DNA of 64,000 nucleotides from Microbulbifer sp. MKSA007 (GTDB lineage: Bacteria; Pseudomonadota; Gammaproteobacteria; Pseudomonadales; Cellvibrionaceae), in contig CP128433.1 in assembly GCA_032615215.1 (NCBI GenBank), positions 4,200,501 to 4,264,500 of the forward strand. Reading direction: 5' to 3'. The notes beneath the pieces were generated by a model, which saw only the letters and a list, made by a program, of their open reading frames with translations, was not told the DNA's origin and searched no databases. A program made the translations under genes and the position numbers. Positions 18,773-27,913 of this stretch are shown one piece after another. Each line of letters begins with the position of its first letter. The stretch's first letter is position 1.

Positions 18773-19034
18773 AATACTTCCTACCTGACTCACTCAAAAT
18801 ATGAACCCAGCTCTCACATTAATACCGAGTTCCATCAATCAGTCTATGCCCAGCTGTACTTCACCTCGGTTAATTGACGCCATTAATCGTCCTGCTTTGT
18901 TTTCAAACACCCACTAGCTCGCCAACCCGATACCCCATTACTGTCACAATAAAACTGGAATTGGGTATACCTTTTTAATCTATGCTTAAGGCACCCCTAT
19001 CAGTCGCTGCCGATCATATCTACAGGAAGGATCA

Positions 19035-19901
19035 ATGCCCCAAACCCCGGGCAGTTGCACCACACAAAAATGGCGTTTAATCATTCTCCTTGTTGTTGCG
19101 AGCTTACTGAGCAGCTGCTCCAGCATTCAATTCGCCTATAACAACATTGATTATTGGATACGCTGGAAGCTTCGTGACTATGTCGACTTAAATTCCCAGC
19201 AAGAGCTGGAGTTTCAAGGGGCTCTTAACAGCTTTTTTCACTGGCACCGCCAAACACAACTACCAAAATATGCCGATTTCCTGAGCCAACTGGCAGATAA
19301 AGTAGATCAAGGCCAACTTGAGAATCCTCAGCTGGCCCCAGTTGAAAACGAGGTGTACCACTTCATCGAAAGCGCCAGTAACAACGCCTTCAACTTAATG
19401 CTTCCTATTGTGGCGCAGTTAACACCACAACAGATTGATCACCTGCAACACAACCTGGCCAAAAAGCAGCAGAAAACACTGGAAAAATGGCAGCGCTCGC
19501 CGTGGAAAATACAACGACACCGCGATCGGCAAATTCGCCGGGAGAGCAGGCGATGGCTGGGAAGTTTAACCGAGCAGCAAAAGCAGCTGATCGCAGCCTG
19601 GGTAAAGCAGGTAGAGTACAACCCTGTATTACGTAACGAACAACATATGATTTGGCAGCAACATGCCATTGAGCTTCTCCGACAGAAGCCTGATGGATAC
19701 CAACAACAGTTGCGCGGTCTGTTGGAAAACCCAGACCAACTTTGGTCCGACGAATATCGCAAGGCGCAAGAGCAGCGCAAAACCCAAGCTCGCGAACTGG
19801 GAGAACAAATTCTATCCAGTACCAGCCCCACACAACGTCGTCACCTAAGCAAAACTCTGCGCGACTATGCCCAAGACTTCCGCTCTCTAGCCAGCCAATA
19901 A
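19035..19901 (+). CDS. DUF6279-like lipoprotein
   Basis: This 288-residue protein begins with a basic segment, a hydrophobic helix and the lipobox LLSSC, so it should be a lipid-anchored envelope protein. The mature part is rich in Gln, Trp and Arg and predicted mainly helical, with IQFAYNNIDYWIRWKL right after the anchor. That opening is characteristic of the DUF6279 lipoproteins as I recall the family. No enzymatic motif is seen and the function is unknown. It stands alone, upstream of the aminotransferase but separated by about 190 bases. Confidence 0.8.
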   Translation: MPQTPGSCTTQKWRLIILLVVASLLSSCSSIQFAYNNIDYWIRWKLRDYVDLNSQQELEFQGALNSFFHWHRQTQLPKYADFLSQLADKVDQGQLENPQLAPVENEVYHFIESASNNAFNLMLPIVAQLTPQQIDHLQHNLAKKQQKTLEKWQRSPWKIQRHRDRQIRRESRRWLGSLTEQQKQLIAAWVKQVEYNPVLRNEQHMIWQQHAIELLRQKPDGYQQQLRGLLENPDQLWSDEYRKAQEQRKTQARELGEQILSSTSPTQRRHLSKTLRDYAQDFRSLASQ

Positions 19902-20092
19902 TCAGCCGCCCAGATCCCAACACCACCGCCAAGCTAATGAACGACATGAGAGCTCAAAAAGCTAGCGTATCCAGGATAAATTCCACCCAATAGATTCAAG
20001 AGAAACTAATAATCATGTGTGATTTCCTGCTGACGAAAGCGACCTAAGGCTGATAAGCTCGCCAACTCACATTACCAGCCAGGGGAATTCAA

Positions 20093-21367
20093 GTGCATAT
20101 CGAATCCGCCACACAGGAACAATTGATTGAGTGGGAAAAAGAATTAAGCGCTCACTACAACAAGATCTGTCAACACGAGTTAAGCCTGGATATCACACGT
20201 GGAAAGCCCTCGGCGGAGCAATTAAAACTTTCCGATAAACTTGATGGAATTCTCTCCGGTGACTATCGAGCGGCAGACGGTACCGACACTCGCAACTACG
20301 GTGGCCTAATCGGTCTGACCTGCGCAAGGGAGCTGGGAGCCGAAATGCTTCAAGTGCCTGTCAGCGAAGTGATTGCCGGAGGCAACAGCTCTCTCACACT
20401 GATGTATCACGCCCTAGTCACCGGTTACCTGTTCGGCTTTGCGGGCACTACCCCCTGGCGCGAATTAAAAGCTCCCAAATTTCTCTGCCCTGTTCCCGGC
20501 TATGACCGCCATTTTACGATCTGTGAGCAGCTGGGTATCCAAATGATTAACGTGCCCATGGGAGAACAGGGGCCCGACATGGAGCTTGTGGAAAAGCTCG
20601 TGCGCGACGACGCAGAGATTGTTGGTATCTGGTGTGTGCCCAAGTTTTCAAATCCAACAGGAGCCACTTACAGCAAGGAAACTGTAGAAAGATTGGCGCA
20701 GCTGGGACAACTTGCCGGCGCCGGCTTCCGGATATTTTGGGACAATGCCTATTCGGTGCACGACATTGGCAACTATGTAAGTCTGCCAAATATTCGCACA
20801 GCAACCCTGGAAAATGATACTGCAGACTCCGTAATACAGTTTGCCTCAACTTCAAAAGTCACCCACGCTGGCGCAGGCGTTGCGTTTGTGAGCGCCAGCC
20901 AGGCAAATCTCGATTCCCTCAAAGGCCAAATGCAGGCAATGACCATTGGTCCTGACAAAGTCAACCAATTGCGTCACTCGAGATTTTTTACCGAATACAC
21001 CAGCCTGACAGAACACATGCATAAACATGCAGATATTCTTCGCCCGAAGTTCGAGTGTGTTCTGGAGCATTTACATAATGCCCTCACCGATGCAGATATG
21101 GGTACTTGGGAAAAACCCGAAGGGGGTTATTTTGTTTCCTTTAATACCCTTCCCGGTTGCGCAAAAGCAGTGGTTAAAATGGCTGCGGATGCCGGAGTAA
21201 AATTAACACCTGCCGGCGCTACCTTCCCTTATGGTAAGGACCCTGAGGACAGCAATATTCGTATTGCACCCAGTTTCCCACCGCTGGAAGAACTGGATAC
21301 CGCAATGTCTGTTTTCGTCCTCTGTGTCAAACTGGTGAGTCTACGTAAAAAGCTTGGCAAAATTTAA
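20093..21367 (+). CDS. PLP-dependent aminotransferase, aspartate/MocR-related (PF12897-like)
   Basis: A 424-residue fold-type I aminotransferase. It begins with a GTG preceded by AGGGG. Recognisable parts are LDITRGKPSAEQL, the substrate region DTRNYGGLIG, the PLP-contacting PVPGYDRHF, the conserved PKFSNPTG, and the Schiff-base lysine in QFASTSKVTHAGAG. This arrangement is typical of the aspartate aminotransferase subgroup Pfam lists as Aminotran_MocR, without a DNA-binding domain. The substrate cannot be told from sequence. A bidirectional terminator follows. Confidence 0.9.
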   Translation: MHIESATQEQLIEWEKELSAHYNKICQHELSLDITRGKPSAEQLKLSDKLDGILSGDYRAADGTDTRNYGGLIGLTCARELGAEMLQVPVSEVIAGGNSSLTLMYHALVTGYLFGFAGTTPWRELKAPKFLCPVPGYDRHFTICEQLGIQMINVPMGEQGPDMELVEKLVRDDAEIVGIWCVPKFSNPTGATYSKETVERLAQLGQLAGAGFRIFWDNAYSVHDIGNYVSLPNIRTATLENDTADSVIQFASTSKVTHAGAGVAFVSASQANLDSLKGQMQAMTIGPDKVNQLRHSRFFTEYTSLTEHMHKHADILRPKFECVLEHLHNALTDADMGTWEKPEGGYFVSFNTLPGCAKAVVKMAADAGVKLTPAGATFPYGKDPEDSNIRIAPSFPPLEELDTAMSVFVLCVKLVSLRKKLGKI

Positions 21368-21403
21368 CCATCCAAAATGCCAGGTGAGATTTCCTGAATC
21401 ATC

Positions 21404-21431
21404 AAAAAAGGCAGCTTTACGCTGCCTTTTT
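21404..21431. terminator. Bidirectional rho-independent terminator
   Basis: GGCAGC (21410-21415) pairs with GCTGCC (21421-21426) around TTTAC. Six A residues flank the left arm and five T residues the right arm, so the stem can extend through A-T pairs and works in both directions. It ends both the aminotransferase on the plus strand and the OlsF-type gene on the minus strand. Confidence 0.9.
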
Positions 21432-21451
21432 CATAAAGAGTCGCTTCTAAG

Positions 21452-23125
21452 TCAGCTGGATAAATAACGTTTAGCAAACTTCTCGTCCACTTTTGATAAA
21501 TCAACAACGACCAGCCCATCCACAGCATCGCAAAAATCCGGGTCAATATTAAAGGCGTGGAAACTGGTCCCTCCCGTTTTAGTAACAGAGGCATACTTTT
21601 TAAATAGGGGAGGTAGCATAACGCCCTCCTCACGCAAAATATGCTTCAATTGACGCATATCTGACACCGAATCCCCGAGTAATTCAGGCAGTTCAGATTG
21701 TGCTTCCGGAAATGGCAGTCGAGCATCCCCCAAGGAGTTTTCAGGAGCAAAATAATGGGAAAAATAGCGCACAATGACGGACTTCGCTCTCACGGAAAAT
21801 GTACCGGGCATAGACACTGGGCCAAATAGGTAGCGTACCTTATTGCGCAATACCCACTGTCCAATAGCACACCAGAGCAGGTCTAACCCGCGTCCTCTCC
21901 AATATTCCGGCAGTAGGAAGCTACGCCCTAGCTCAGCAGAATCTGGCAGGCACTGCCGAGGAGGCTGCGGGTAATTAAATAGCGTACTGCTGTATATCTG
22001 ATCATCCGAGAGCGCCTCGGTCGCTGCTATGCGGTAAGCTCCTGCAATCTGTCGATTTTCTGCATCCCACAACAATAGATGGTCGTAATGAGCATCAAAC
22101 GCATCCCAATCCCGGCTCTGCCCGGTCCCTTCCCCCACTGAGCGAAAAGCAATCTCCCTCACTCTGGCCAATTCCCTCATGACGGGGCAATCTGCTTTCT
22201 GCCGATATAAACGCACAGAAAAATTACCCAGTTCAGAGAGTGATACACAGGACTCAACCACTCGCGCTACATCGGCTTTTGGCTCAGCTTCAACAATTAA
22301 TTCCGGTCCCAGAGGGGCCGGTGAACGATGTAATTGGTAGACATGTTTACGCCACAGGGCAGCCTTGGCGCGGGGTGTTAGCGGCCAGCTACGAAAGTGT
22401 TCAGCTTCCAATGGACGACCTATACGAATATCGATACTGCGGCTGGCCTGTTTAAACATCTCCCTGATCAACCATAAAGTCGAGAGAGGCTTGTTCAACA
22501 TTGAGAGGCCATAGAACCACCAAGAATTCCTCCCTAAAACCTGCACCGGCAATATCGGCGCATTGGTTTTTTCCGCAAAACGGGCAAAGCCTGAATTCCA
22601 GCGTCCATCCCGAACCCCATGGGGGGTGAGCCTGGATACTTCGCCCGCCGGGAAAATGATGATCGCTCCCCCGTCACCTAAATGGCTATAAATACCTTCA
22701 ATATCGGCTCGACGGGTACGCCCATTAAAGTTATCTACGGGCAATAAACAGGGGCGCAGGGATTTTATGTTCCATAATAGTTGGCTCGCGACAGCTCGAA
22801 CATCTTTCCGTACCCGCGCCACCATATCAATCAGAGCGAGACCATCCAGGCTTCCTAAGGGGTGATTAGACACAATCACCAGCGGCCCACTAGTGGGAAC
22901 CCGAGCCAACTCTGATGGATTTAATTCGTAGCGAAAATTCAAGTCATCGAATACTTGGCGAATAAAATCCAGGCCGCCAAGATGGGGGTAACTGCTGGTA
23001 AATTCCTGTAGCTGCTCCTCACAACAGATTTTCTTTACTGTGGCAGAAACCAATTTTCGCGTGGTTTTTTGTGGTGCCGCGCTGTACCAGGCGTTTTTCT
23101 GCAAAAGAGTCTCAAGATGAATCAT
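21452..23125 (-). CDS. olsF: Bifunctional acyltransferase, OlsF-type (ornithine-lipid synthesis)
   Basis: The 557-residue protein joins two acyltransferases. The N-terminal half has the PlsC/LPLAT motif SNHPLGSLDG (HX4D) and IIFPAGEVSR, as in OlsA. The C-terminal half resembles the OlsB/hemolysin-like GNAT group, with DHLLLWDAENRQIAGAYR and ELGRSFLLPEYWRGRGLDLL. This is the arrangement of OlsF, which adds a 3-hydroxyacyl chain to ornithine and then a second acyl chain to give a phosphorus-free membrane lipid. The ATG at 23125 overlaps the stop of the phosphatase gene by four bases (ATGA). A start at 23236 would add an unrelated extension. Ornithine as the head group is inferred. Confidence 0.78.
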   Translation of the reverse strand: MIHLETLLQKNAWYSAAPQKTTRKLVSATVKKICCEEQLQEFTSSYPHLGGLDFIRQVFDDLNFRYELNPSELARVPTSGPLVIVSNHPLGSLDGLALIDMVARVRKDVRAVASQLLWNIKSLRPCLLPVDNFNGRTRRADIEGIYSHLGDGGAIIIFPAGEVSRLTPHGVRDGRWNSGFARFAEKTNAPILPVQVLGRNSWWFYGLSMLNKPLSTLWLIREMFKQASRSIDIRIGRPLEAEHFRSWPLTPRAKAALWRKHVYQLHRSPAPLGPELIVEAEPKADVARVVESCVSLSELGNFSVRLYRQKADCPVMRELARVREIAFRSVGEGTGQSRDWDAFDAHYDHLLLWDAENRQIAGAYRIAATEALSDDQIYSSTLFNYPQPPRQCLPDSAELGRSFLLPEYWRGRGLDLLWCAIGQWVLRNKVRYLFGPVSMPGTFSVRAKSVIVRYFSHYFAPENSLGDARLPFPEAQSELPELLGDSVSDMRQLKHILREEGVMLPPLFKKYASVTKTGGTSFHAFNIDPDFCDAVDGLVVVDLSKVDEKFAKRYLSS

Positions 23126-23913
23126 GCCGCAACCACCTCTGTCATTATGCTGGCAATTTTTGGAGTCCGATACCAATGTAAAAGATCTAAATTGCCATCC
23201 TGTTGTTCTACAACCGCACTCATAGAGTCGACCCAATCACCACAATTCGCATAGGTCACAGCATCCCCACACACTGTTTTATTTCTAAGGGCAGGCCTAT
23301 GGATATGGCCACAAATAACACCATCGAACCCCCGCGATATCGCTTCACGGGTGGCGACATCCTCAAAATCACTCATCATTTGTCGAGCGGCACCCACACG
23401 ATTTTTTATTTGGCTGGCCAGCGACCACCAAGGCTTGTTAAACCGATTGCGCCAATAATTGATCCAGCGATTAAAGCGCAGCATCAGGTAATAACTGCGA
23501 TCGCCGATATGGTAACTGATTGGATTTATTTTAATTCGGTGTTCAAACTGATCGCCGTGGGTTACCCAAAAGCGGCGCCCATTAGAAGCAGTGTGGATAT
23601 AGTCTTTTTCAATTCGGATATTGCCGAGCCGCTTTCCGGCCCAGCTGCGCATTGGCGCGTCGTGATTTCCAGGAATATAAATGACTTCAGGCGTCAGGCT
23701 ACTTAATTCGGAAAGCATTTCCAGTAGCAGCGAAGAGGCCTGACACCATGTACCTCGTCCTTGAGCGAGTGCCTGCATATCAAAAATATCCCCAACCAGA
23801 TAGACCGTATCGGCGCGATTCTGAGCCAGAAAATCTGCAAGTCGATGGGGCTCACTGTCTCTGCTGCCCAAATGGACATCGGAAATCCACAGTGCGCGAT
23901 AGCGATTGCTCAT
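23122..23913 (-). CDS. LpxH-like calcineurin-type metallophosphatase
   Basis: A metallophosphatase of 263 residues with the binuclear-metal motifs in order: WISDVHLGSRDSEP (D-x-H), VYLVGDIFDM (GDxxD), YIPGNHDAPM (GNHD), WVTHGDQFEH and VICGHIHRP. It belongs to the UDP-2,3-diacylglucosamine pyrophosphatase-like group but differs from canonical LpxH, so the substrate may be another lipid or nucleotide. The start at 23913 (MSNRYRALWISDV) fits better than one at 23973. The four-base overlap with olsF implies coupled translation and a shared role in envelope lipid metabolism. Confidence 0.85.
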   Translation of the reverse strand: MSNRYRALWISDVHLGSRDSEPHRLADFLAQNRADTVYLVGDIFDMQALAQGRGTWCQASSLLLEMLSELSSLTPEVIYIPGNHDAPMRSWAGKRLGNIRIEKDYIHTASNGRRFWVTHGDQFEHRIKINPISYHIGDRSYYLMLRFNRWINYWRNRFNKPWWSLASQIKNRVGAARQMMSDFEDVATREAISRGFDGVICGHIHRPALRNKTVCGDAVTYANCGDWVDSMSAVVEQQDGNLDLLHWYRTPKIASIMTEVVAA

Positions 23914-24224
23914 AGCAAAGTTCCAGTCTGTACCAGTTATCAGCCCATAAAAATCAGGACAGATACGCGGCAAAAATATAGGTCGTCGCTTGAGCTAACT
24001 TGAGAAAAATCGATAAATCCGTATTTGCTCTCTTGCTAGCAAATTGAGATCAACTAAATACAGAACGGCGTTGATCGTCAGCGCAACCACTTTGCAGCGA
24101 TTTGATGACAGTCAGGAGGATTTTTATTGAAGCTTATATTGCAGAGGAAAAAAAGGTGCAGCGGATGATTTTGGCGCTAAAAACCGGGCATAGAGCCCGG
24201 CCTGATTCAGAGTAAAAATAAAGC
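23914..24224. other. Gene-free stretch upstream of the phosphatase gene
   Basis: About 310 bases without a gene. The terminator of the DUF1820 gene lies at its right end, and the promoter of the phosphatase-olsF pair should lie at its left end. No operator-like repeat was seen. Confidence 0.5.
24179..24200 (-). terminator. Rho-independent terminator of the DUF1820 gene
   Basis: CCGGGC (24184-24189) and GCCCGG (24195-24200) form a perfect six-pair stem with a five-base loop. On the minus strand the stem is followed by five T residues. It begins 25 bases after the DUF1820 stop. Confidence 0.85.
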
Positions 24225-24557
24225 TCACTCTGTGTCCTGGGGATGACGGATAGGCGGGGCAAAAGGAAACTTGGCAACTTTGTCACCCTTTACTTCAACA
24301 ATCTTGCCGGTGCCCTCTTTTTCCACTTCATCAATACGCACGATGCTGTGCATCGGAATATAGGAACGGGTTACCGAAGCAAATTCGGTTTTCAGCTTTT
24401 CCTCACTGGGATCGACCACAAGCTGAGCCTTTTCCCCAAATACAAACTCCTCCACCTCGATAAAGCCGTACATATCACTTTGATAGATGGCCCGAGCGTA
24501 GAGTTCGTACACTTGGTTTTGATTGTGGAAAATAACTTTATAAATCGGGTTGGCCAT
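24225..24557 (-). CDS. DUF1820 family protein
   Basis: A 110-residue protein starting MANPIYKVIFHNQNQVYEL, the conserved opening of the DUF1820 family found in gammaproteobacteria. The ATG at 24557 is preceded by GAGA; an upstream start at 24650 would add unrelated residues. The family has no known function. The middle has the VEEFVFGE stretch and the C-terminus is Pro-rich. It is divergent from miaB with about 180 bases between them, an arrangement I recall from related genomes. Confidence 0.88.
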   Translation of the reverse strand: MANPIYKVIFHNQNQVYELYARAIYQSDMYGFIEVEEFVFGEKAQLVVDPSEEKLKTEFASVTRSYIPMHSIVRIDEVEKEGTGKIVEVKGDKVAKFPFAPPIRHPQDTE

Positions 24558-24737
24558 AAGTCTCTCAGGATGGGGATGACCCCGAAGCTCAAATTGATCA
24601 AAGAACGGGCAAAGCCCGAAAAAGCGCGCAAGAATAGCACAGGTTCGCAACAGCTAATATAGCCATCTATGCAGTGCCGGGTCGTATCGCTATAATGCCC
24701 CACCCTAATTGTTGACCAGTTTTTAACCAGGCGCGAT

Positions 24738-26105
24738 ATGTCCGAAACATCGGTGAAAAAGCTATATATTAAGACCCACGGCTGCCAAATGAATGAGTAC
24801 GATTCCGCGAGGATGCGCGATCTGCTCGGCGAGTCCCACGACATGGTACCTACCGACGATCCCGACGAGGCGGATGTACTATTGGTCAACACCTGTTCTA
24901 TCCGCGAGAAAGCCCAGGAAAAGCTGTTCCACCAGCTGGGCCGTTGGAAGCACCTGAAGGAAAAAAATCCCGACCTGGTGATTGGTGTTGGCGGCTGTGT
25001 AGCAAGTCAGGAAGGCGAGGCGATTGCCAAGCGCGCGCCCCATGTAGACTTGATCTTTGGCCCCCAGACCCTGCATCGCCTGCCGGAGATGATGGAGACC
25101 AAGGAGCAAAAAAGCGGCGCAGTTATCGTCGATGTGAGCTTCCCGGAGATCGAGAAGTTTGATCGCCTGCCCCAGCCAGAGGCCGACGGCGCCACCGCAT
25201 TTGTCTCTATTATGGAAGGCTGCTCCAAGTACTGCACTTTCTGCGTGGTTCCCTACACCCGTGGCGAAGAAGTCAGCCGCCCTGTGGCCGATGTACTCGA
25301 AGAGATCGCCCACCTTGCAGACCAGGGTGTCCGCGAAGTGAACCTGCTTGGGCAAAACGTAAACGCCTACCGCGCTACGGGAGAAGATGGCCACGAAGTG
25401 GATTTCGCCGAGCTGATCACTTATGTGGCAGCGATTGATGGCATCGACCGTATCCGCTATACCACCTCTCACCCGGTAGAGTTCTCCGATGCGCTGATCG
25501 ATGTCTACGGACAGGTACCAGAACTGGTTAGTCATCTTCATCTGCCCGTACAGAGTGGCTCCGACCGCATTCTGATGGCAATGAAACGCGGCCACACCGC
25601 CCTGGAGTACAAATCCAAGATCCGCCGCCTGAAGAAAATTCGCCCGGATATCTGCCTGTCTTCAGACTTTATTATCGGCTTCCCCGGCGAAACTGACAGG
25701 GACTTTGAAGCGACCATGAACCTGATCCAGGACGTGGGCTTCGATATCTCCTTCAGCTTTATATATTCCCCTCGCCCAGGCACCCCAGCTGCCGACCTGG
25801 CCGATGACACGCCGGAAGAAGTGAAAAAGCAGCGCCTACAGCTGCTTCAAGCGCGGATTAACCAGCAGGCGGCAGCTATTGCACGCCGCATGGTTGGCAA
25901 CACCGAGCGTGTACTGGTAACCGGTGTTTCCAAAAAGGACCCCGGACAGCTGCAAGGCCGCACCGAGAACAACCGGGTAGTCAACTTCCGTGCGGACGAT
26001 CTCGCCCTGATCGGCAAATTTGCCGATGTTGTGATTGAAGAGGCCCTGCCAAACTCCCTGCGCGGTACTTTAGTCACATCTGAGCTGGAAGAAGACCTGT
26101 TCTAA
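24738..26105 (+). CDS. miaB: tRNA-2-methylthio-N6-dimethylallyladenosine synthase
   Basis: MiaB adds a methylthio group to i6A37 in tRNAs reading codons that begin with U. The 455-residue protein has the three family domains. The N-terminal UPF0004 domain shows KTHGCQMNEYDS, VNTCSIREKAQ and GVGGCVASQ, giving three cluster cysteines. The radical SAM core shows CSKYCTFCVVPYTRGEE, with CxxxCxxC. A TRAM domain forms the end (about residues 385-450). Length and motifs are canonical. It heads the conserved miaB-phoH-ybeY-corC-lnt series. Confidence 0.97.
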   Translation: MSETSVKKLYIKTHGCQMNEYDSARMRDLLGESHDMVPTDDPDEADVLLVNTCSIREKAQEKLFHQLGRWKHLKEKNPDLVIGVGGCVASQEGEAIAKRAPHVDLIFGPQTLHRLPEMMETKEQKSGAVIVDVSFPEIEKFDRLPQPEADGATAFVSIMEGCSKYCTFCVVPYTRGEEVSRPVADVLEEIAHLADQGVREVNLLGQNVNAYRATGEDGHEVDFAELITYVAAIDGIDRIRYTTSHPVEFSDALIDVYGQVPELVSHLHLPVQSGSDRILMAMKRGHTALEYKSKIRRLKKIRPDICLSSDFIIGFPGETDRDFEATMNLIQDVGFDISFSFIYSPRPGTPAADLADDTPEEVKKQRLQLLQARINQQAAAIARRMVGNTERVLVTGVSKKDPGQLQGRTENNRVVNFRADDLALIGKFADVVIEEALPNSLRGTLVTSELEEDLF

Positions 26106-26127
26106 GACTTTGTGATTACCTCAAATA

Positions 26128-26162
26128 GCGGCAAGATGTACTTCGAAAGCACATCCTGCCGC
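26128..26162 (+). other. Strong hairpin between miaB and phoH
   Basis: GCGGCA-n-GATGT (26128-26139) pairs with ACATC-n-TGCCGC (26151-26162), giving eleven pairs with one mismatch and an eleven-base loop. No T run follows, so a classic terminator is unlikely. It may be a transcript-processing or 3'-stabilising element. Confidence 0.55.
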
Positions 26163-26299
26163 CAAATTAGGCTCAACTTACCCCCCAAATTACGCCCCGT
26201 AATTAAAATCAGGTAAAGTTAGAACCTATTTGTAGGAATCACCTCTTTCCCCTTTAGGGAAAATGGGTATACCCTAGCAATATAACCCCTGGATTAAAG

Positions 26300-27355
26300 G
26301 TGCCGGAAACCAATTTGGAAACACAAACCCTCGCTCACAGCATCACTCTCGAGCCCAACGACGCACGCCGTCTCGCCAATCTCTGCGGTCAGTTCGACCA
26401 ACACCTACGCCAAATAGAACAGCGCCTGGATATCGAAATTCGAAATCGCGGCAACCAGTTTTCATTTTTCGGCGATGCCAAATCGGCGCGTGCCGCTGGC
26501 GAACTACTCAGTAGGCTCTACAAGGAAACCGGTACCAAGGACTATCTCACTCCAGATGAGATTCACCTGGCTCTGCAGCAAGCGGGGGTCGAAGAACTCA
26601 CCGGCCAAGATGGTAGCGGTGACTCCAGCGAAGCTGACCAAGTAGTACTGATTCGCACTAAGAAGTGCTCGGTACGCCCCAGAGGGCTCAATCAGCGTAA
26701 ATACGTTCGCGCTGTGCAGACCAATGATATCAATTTCGGTATCGGACCCGCCGGTACCGGTAAAACCTACCTGGCGGTAGCCTGTGCTGTGGAGTCTCTG
26801 CTCAAGGATGAAGTTGAGCGAATCCTCCTGGTCCGCCCCGCCGTTGAAGCCGGCGAGAAATTGGGCTTCCTGCCCGGTGACTTAAGCCAAAAGGTAGATC
26901 CTTACCTCCGCCCACTCTACGACGCCCTCTACGAAATGCTCGGTTTTGAAACTGTTGGCAAGCTGATCGAGCGCAACGTTATCGAAGTGGCTCCCCTTGC
27001 CTATATGCGCGGGCGCACCCTGAATAACGCCTTTGTTATTCTCGATGAGAGTCAAAATACCACCCGCGAGCAGATGAAAATGTTCCTCACGCGGATTGGC
27101 TTTGGCTCAACCGCCGTAATTACCGGTGACCCCAGCCAGGTCGACCTGCCCCGTGGCCAAGCTTCCGGTTTGCGCCATGCTGTTGGAGTACTGGGACGGG
27201 TTAATGGAATCAGCTTTACCCACTTTGGAGCCAAGGATGTGGTTCGCCACCCCCTCGTGCAGCGCATTGTGGAGGCCTACGATATTCATGAAGCTGAGCT
27301 GGAAATGGCCTCGGCAGATCGAATTTCCAATAAAGCCGATGAGAATGCCGCTTAG
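26300..27355 (+). CDS. ybeZ: PhoH-like ATPase (YbeZ)
   Basis: A 351-residue PhoH-family P-loop ATPase with an N-terminal KH-like segment, Walker A GPAGTGKTYLA, the GEKLGFLPGDL stretch, Walker B AFVILDESQN and VITGDPSQVDLP. The start is GTG. YbeZ acts with YbeY in ribosome and RNA quality control; the exact step is unsettled. ybeY follows after 16 bases, which agrees with this partnership. Confidence 0.95.
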   Translation: MPETNLETQTLAHSITLEPNDARRLANLCGQFDQHLRQIEQRLDIEIRNRGNQFSFFGDAKSARAAGELLSRLYKETGTKDYLTPDEIHLALQQAGVEELTGQDGSGDSSEADQVVLIRTKKCSVRPRGLNQRKYVRAVQTNDINFGIGPAGTGKTYLAVACAVESLLKDEVERILLVRPAVEAGEKLGFLPGDLSQKVDPYLRPLYDALYEMLGFETVGKLIERNVIEVAPLAYMRGRTLNNAFVILDESQNTTREQMKMFLTRIGFGSTAVITGDPSQVDLPRGQASGLRHAVGVLGRVNGISFTHFGAKDVVRHPLVQRIVEAYDIHEAELEMASADRISNKADENAA

Positions 27356-27371
27356 AGTCCGCACCTGAGTT

Positions 27372-27842
27372 ATGACTGATTTAACACTCGATGTGCAGCG
27401 GGTCAGCCGCTGCCACGACATCCCTTCCGATGAGGCTATCAGCAACTGGGTATCCAAGGCTTTGACCGGCCACCGCAACGAAGCGGAACTGTCGGTGCGA
27501 ATCGTGGACGAAAGTGAGAGCCAGGAACTTAATCACCAGTATCGGGGTAAGGATAAACCCACTAACGTTTTATCCTTCCCTACCGATTTCCCTGCGGAGC
27601 TGGATCTCCCGATGCTTGGAGATCTTGTGATCTGTGCCCCAGTAGTTGAACTGGAAGCGGAGCAACAGAGCAAATCACTATCGGCGCACTGGGCACATAT
27701 GGTGGTCCATGGCACACTGCACCTTCTAGGTTATGACCATATCGAAGATGCAGACGCTCAGGTTATGGAAAGCCTGGAAACGAAGTTGCTCGCCAACCTC
27801 GGCATTGCAGACCCCTACGCCCCACAGGATGAAGTGGGATGA
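27372..27842 (+). CDS. ybeY: Endoribonuclease YbeY
   Basis: YbeY is a zinc-dependent endoribonuclease needed for 16S rRNA 3'-end maturation and ribosome quality control. The 156-residue protein carries the metal motif HMVVHGTLHLLGYDH (H-x3-H-x5-H) near residues 114-128 and the preceding NVLSFPTDFP. Both length and motif are canonical. It sits between phoH and corC as in many proteobacteria. Confidence 0.96.
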   Translation: MTDLTLDVQRVSRCHDIPSDEAISNWVSKALTGHRNEAELSVRIVDESESQELNHQYRGKDKPTNVLSFPTDFPAELDLPMLGDLVICAPVVELEAEQQSKSLSAHWAHMVVHGTLHLLGYDHIEDADAQVMESLETKLLANLGIADPYAPQDEVG

Positions 27843-27913
27843 TAGCCGCTGTACCACCGAAGTGATGGCAAACTGCTACTGAATTTTATCTACAAACGAG
27901 AGAACCCCGGAGC

